This document shows positions 62,434 to 64,000 of a DNA stretch of 64,000 nucleotides, piece by piece (within the stretch, counting starts at the first letter, position 1; every line of letters starts with the position of its first letter). The stretch is from Chlamydiota bacterium (GTDB taxonomy: Bacteria > Chlamydiota > Chlamydiia > Chlamydiales > Rhabdochlamydiaceae). The notes under the pieces are model-generated. The model saw only the letters and a program-made list of their open reading frames with translations. It was not told the DNA's origin and did no database searches. The stretch is from NCBI GenBank assembly GCA_013288005.1, contig JABDCS010000005.1, positions 27,333 through 91,332 of the forward strand, read 5' to 3'. The position numbers and the translations under genes are program-made.

Positions 62434-62824
62434 TATTTTTCCCCATTTTTTTTAAATACGCATCCAGAGTAAAAAGTGCTTCACGTTGAGCATCTTCCAT
62501 GATTTTTCGGGCGCCTTCAATTCCATAAATTCTTTTCATTTCTATCTTCAGGACTTCGCTAGCTAATAAATCGCTGTGGTCTTCGGGCATAGCCTCTCCA
62601 GCGTGTTCACGCTCAAATGCACGAGCTTCCATGATCAATTCCGCAAATTGCATAAAGCGCTTCTTTAAGAGAGGAGTGATCTTAATAAGGTCCTCTCGCG
62701 AATCGACTTTCTGCAAATCCTTCGCGAGCTTACGACACAATGCTTCGCCTTCTTGCCGAAATTCTTGTAATGATGAAGGCGCGCAACCAGCAACAAATAG
62801 CAATGCAATCAGGAGGGTCCTCAT
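62417..62824 (-). CDS. Small lipoprotein
   Basis: A 135-aa protein with a lipobox LFVAGC (lipidated Cys14), followed by a helical charged body (RQEGEALCRKLAKDLQKV). ATG 62824 overlaps the dipeptidase stop (ATGA) after AGAGGA. Likely an anchored periplasmic helical protein; function unknown. It sits between the peptidoglycan dipeptidase and a small protein. Confidence 0.82.
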   Translation of the reverse strand: MRTLLIALLFVAGCAPSSLQEFRQEGEALCRKLAKDLQKVDSREDLIKITPLLKKRFMQFAELIMEARAFEREHAGEAMPEDHSDLLASEVLKIEMKRIYGIEGARKIMEDAQREALFTLDAYLKKMGKNNDNRF

Positions 62825-63384
62825 AAATCCTCTAATTTCACATCTTCAATTGGATACATCTTCCAATCAACATCGTTGTAATGCCACCACTCGTGGGGGT
62901 GAATGTTAAATCCTCGTAATTCCATGGCTCTACGCAAAAGAGCGCGATTAGCCAATGCTTCTACAGAAAGATCATAAAAAGCCCAGTGCGCTTTTTCTGT
63001 AAAATCATCGAAAGCTGTTGGCATCATGACTTCGTAGCCAGAAGAATCAAGAAGCGTTAAATCAACTGCCGCACCACGATTATGAACAGATCCTTTTTCC
63101 GGAGAGGCCACATAACGTTCGTCGGGCAGAAATTCCCAAAATTTTCTCTGAACATGCAAAGGTCGGTAACCATCAAAGATTTTTAATCGCTTACCACGCT
63201 TCTCTAGCCAATCCTGAACGGTGGACAGCTTGTGAGCGACTTTCCTTCGCAGGAAACATTTATTTACAGGGTAAAGAGGAACGCGAAGAAAATTGTTTTC
63301 CGATGCATAACGCATCTCGATAATAATTCGCGGATCGATAAGCGCAAGATCTACAAATTGCAGATCTTTCTCAGACAGTTCCAT
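62821..63384 (-). CDS. D-alanyl-D-alanine dipeptidase (VanX/DdpX type)
   Basis: A zinc M15D peptidase that splits D-Ala-D-Ala. The 187-aa protein contains R74 in FDGYRPLHVQ, the zinc ligands H101 and D108 in SVHNRGAAVDLT, and E165/H168 in HEWWHYND. The catalytic set is complete. No signal peptide is visible, as in cytosolic VanX. In this organism it may recycle peptidoglycan stems rather than confer resistance; no vanR, vanS, vanH or vanA is nearby. First gene of a three-gene overlapping operon. Confidence 0.95.
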   Translation of the reverse strand: MELSEKDLQFVDLALIDPRIIIEMRYASENNFLRVPLYPVNKCFLRRKVAHKLSTVQDWLEKRGKRLKIFDGYRPLHVQRKFWEFLPDERYVASPEKGSVHNRGAAVDLTLLDSSGYEVMMPTAFDDFTEKAHWAFYDLSVEALANRALLRRAMELRGFNIHPHEWWHYNDVDWKMYPIEDVKLEDL

Positions 63385-63477
63385 GACGAAAAAGAGTAAA
63401 GCAGATAGCGATCTTAGGCAAGCTTATAAAAGAGTAGAGGCATGGGCAACCTCTACACAAATAATGTTACCTGCTTC

Positions 63478-63870
63478 TCATTGAGGTCTGCAGGTAGTGT
63501 AAGATGGGTGACAAGGTGGCGGGCCTGGAGGAGGTATGTGCATTCCACCAGCTATTTTTCTTAATTCCTCTTCATTCATATCACCCGCTTCGTTAGGAGG
63601 CGTATATGAATAGGCGGATTCATCTAAGGTTTGAAAAGGGTTTGTCTTTTCTCTGAGCCTTTTTCTGGCAACTTTCAGCCATGGCCAAAGTCCTTCGATA
63701 AAAGGTATCGAGTTAAAATCTTGCTCGATCCAATCCGGGTTTTGAGCGTAAGCGCTTTTATAAAGAGCTGCGGATGAGGTTATTTCAGCTAGCAGTTTTT
63801 CAGATGAAGGTTCTTCTGCAAAAAGAGATGAAAGAATTTCTTCGATGACAAGCTTTTGTTCTTGTTCCAT
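63478..63870 (-). CDS. Putative RiPP-like precursor peptide with double-Gly leader
   Basis: The 130-aa product ends with a leader-and-core layout: MNEEELRKIAGG (residues 98-109) resembles the ELxxIAGG cleavage motif of NHLP/Nif11-type leader peptides. It is followed by a 21-residue core, MHIPPPGPPPCHPSYTTCRPQ split into MHIPPPGPPP and CHPSYTTCRPQ, rich in Pro with two Cys (C120, C127). The preceding 97 residues are acidic and helical. No modification enzyme or transporter lies in this window; upstream DNA is cut off at 64000. It could instead be an ordinary small acidic protein. The Shine-Dalgarno is weak. Confidence 0.7.
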   Translation of the reverse strand: MEQEQKLVIEEILSSLFAEEPSSEKLLAEITSSAALYKSAYAQNPDWIEQDFNSIPFIEGLWPWLKVARKRLREKTNPFQTLDESAYSYTPPNEAGDMNEEELRKIAGGMHIPPPGPPPCHPSYTTCRPQ

Positions 63871-63937
63871 GTTCTCATTTGTGGAAGGAGTCTAAAAAGA
63901 GGACCCTTGGCTTCTTTAAAGGTAAATAAGCCCCACT

Positions 63938-64000
63938 TTATGGAAGTGGCCTATTGAGTCTTCCGAGGACAAAACGAGCGATTGTCTGCGCAGCAAGTGG
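63938..64000 (-). CDS. Possible C-terminal end of a gene cut by the window edge
   Basis: From the right edge the minus strand reads 20 codons without interruption, ending in TAA at 63940-63938. The residues (LAAQTIARFVLGRLNRP) look protein-like. It would end 67 nt upstream of the precursor-like gene in the same direction. Twenty codons may be open by chance. Confidence 0.35.
   Translation of the reverse strand, partial: PLAAQTIARFVLGRLNRPLP

Noticed and set aside
62821..63384. Vancomycin resistance cluster
   Set aside because: Only the VanX-type dipeptidase is present; no ligase, dehydrogenase or two-component genes nearby.

Overview
The window comes from a member of the Chlamydiae, most likely an environmental (amoeba-associated, Parachlamydia-like) lineage rather than Chlamydia itself. 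The 16S rRNA gene on the minus strand carries the chlamydial 5' signature. The window also holds a Tlc/Npt-type nucleotide transporter, a histone-like/SWIB fusion and many genes absent from the reduced Chlamydia genomes (Kdp, Ku plus ligase, arginase, sedolisin, fatty-acid desaturase). This placement is inference from gene content and rRNA sequence read by eye.

Layout. 1-2490: minus-strand rRNA operon (5' part of 23S, spacer, complete 16S), divergent from an Ala/Ser/Thr-rich coiled-coil protein (2880-4010). 4118-9842 (minus): kdpA, a strongly degenerate kdpB and kdpC, then a PagL-like lipid A deacylase and a nucleotide transporter. 10063-12855: a 930-residue repeat-rich coiled-coil protein. 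13196-16994: a Kdo hydroxylase-like gene, small exported proteins, an ABM-domain protein and a NADAR protein. 16722-20007: a tight enolase / cation-proton antiporter / DUF2147 / zinc-ribbon operon. 20169-26137: a FemAB-like acyltransferase divergent from a flavoprotein, an MFS transporter, and a two-gene Ku-ligase end-joining unit. 26200-32068: carbonic anhydrase, desaturase, DEAD-box helicase, histone-like/SWIB protein and an exported aldo-keto reductase. 32140-37200: amino-acid cassette (circularly permuted D-amino-acid-oxidase-like flavoprotein, arginase, ornithine cyclodeaminase family protein, aminotransferase). 37225-46213: a pseudogene, exported peptidases, MFS, folC and an exported FAD oxidase. 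46353-54669: an esterase/proline iminopeptidase fusion and its single-domain paralogue, GNAT, exported sulfotransferase-like protein, M20 peptidase with MHS transporter. 55102-58609: a decayed gene, an MBL-like protein, a membrane-anchored ROK/ASKHA-like protein flanked by a roughly 154-bp repeat family, and two tRNAs (Tyr, Thr). 58699-64000: SEC-C protein, TtcA-like enzyme, putP, surE, D-Ala-D-Ala dipeptidase operon, and a precursor-like peptide with a double-glycine leader.

Themes. Envelope and LPS modification (PagL-like, KdoO-like, VanX-type), amino-acid scavenging (several exported peptidases, PutP, MHS and ACS transporters, arginase plus OCD giving proline), energy parasitism (nucleotide transporter) and candidate host-directed secreted proteins (two low-complexity coiled-coil proteins, sulfotransferase, permuted flavoprotein). 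The most unusual items are the catalytically stripped KdpB kept in frame between intact KdpA and KdpC, the permuted amino-acid-oxidase-like protein, the RiPP-like precursor at 63478-63870, and the tandem repeat array abutting tRNA-Tyr. No CRISPR array, transposase or prophage was recognised.
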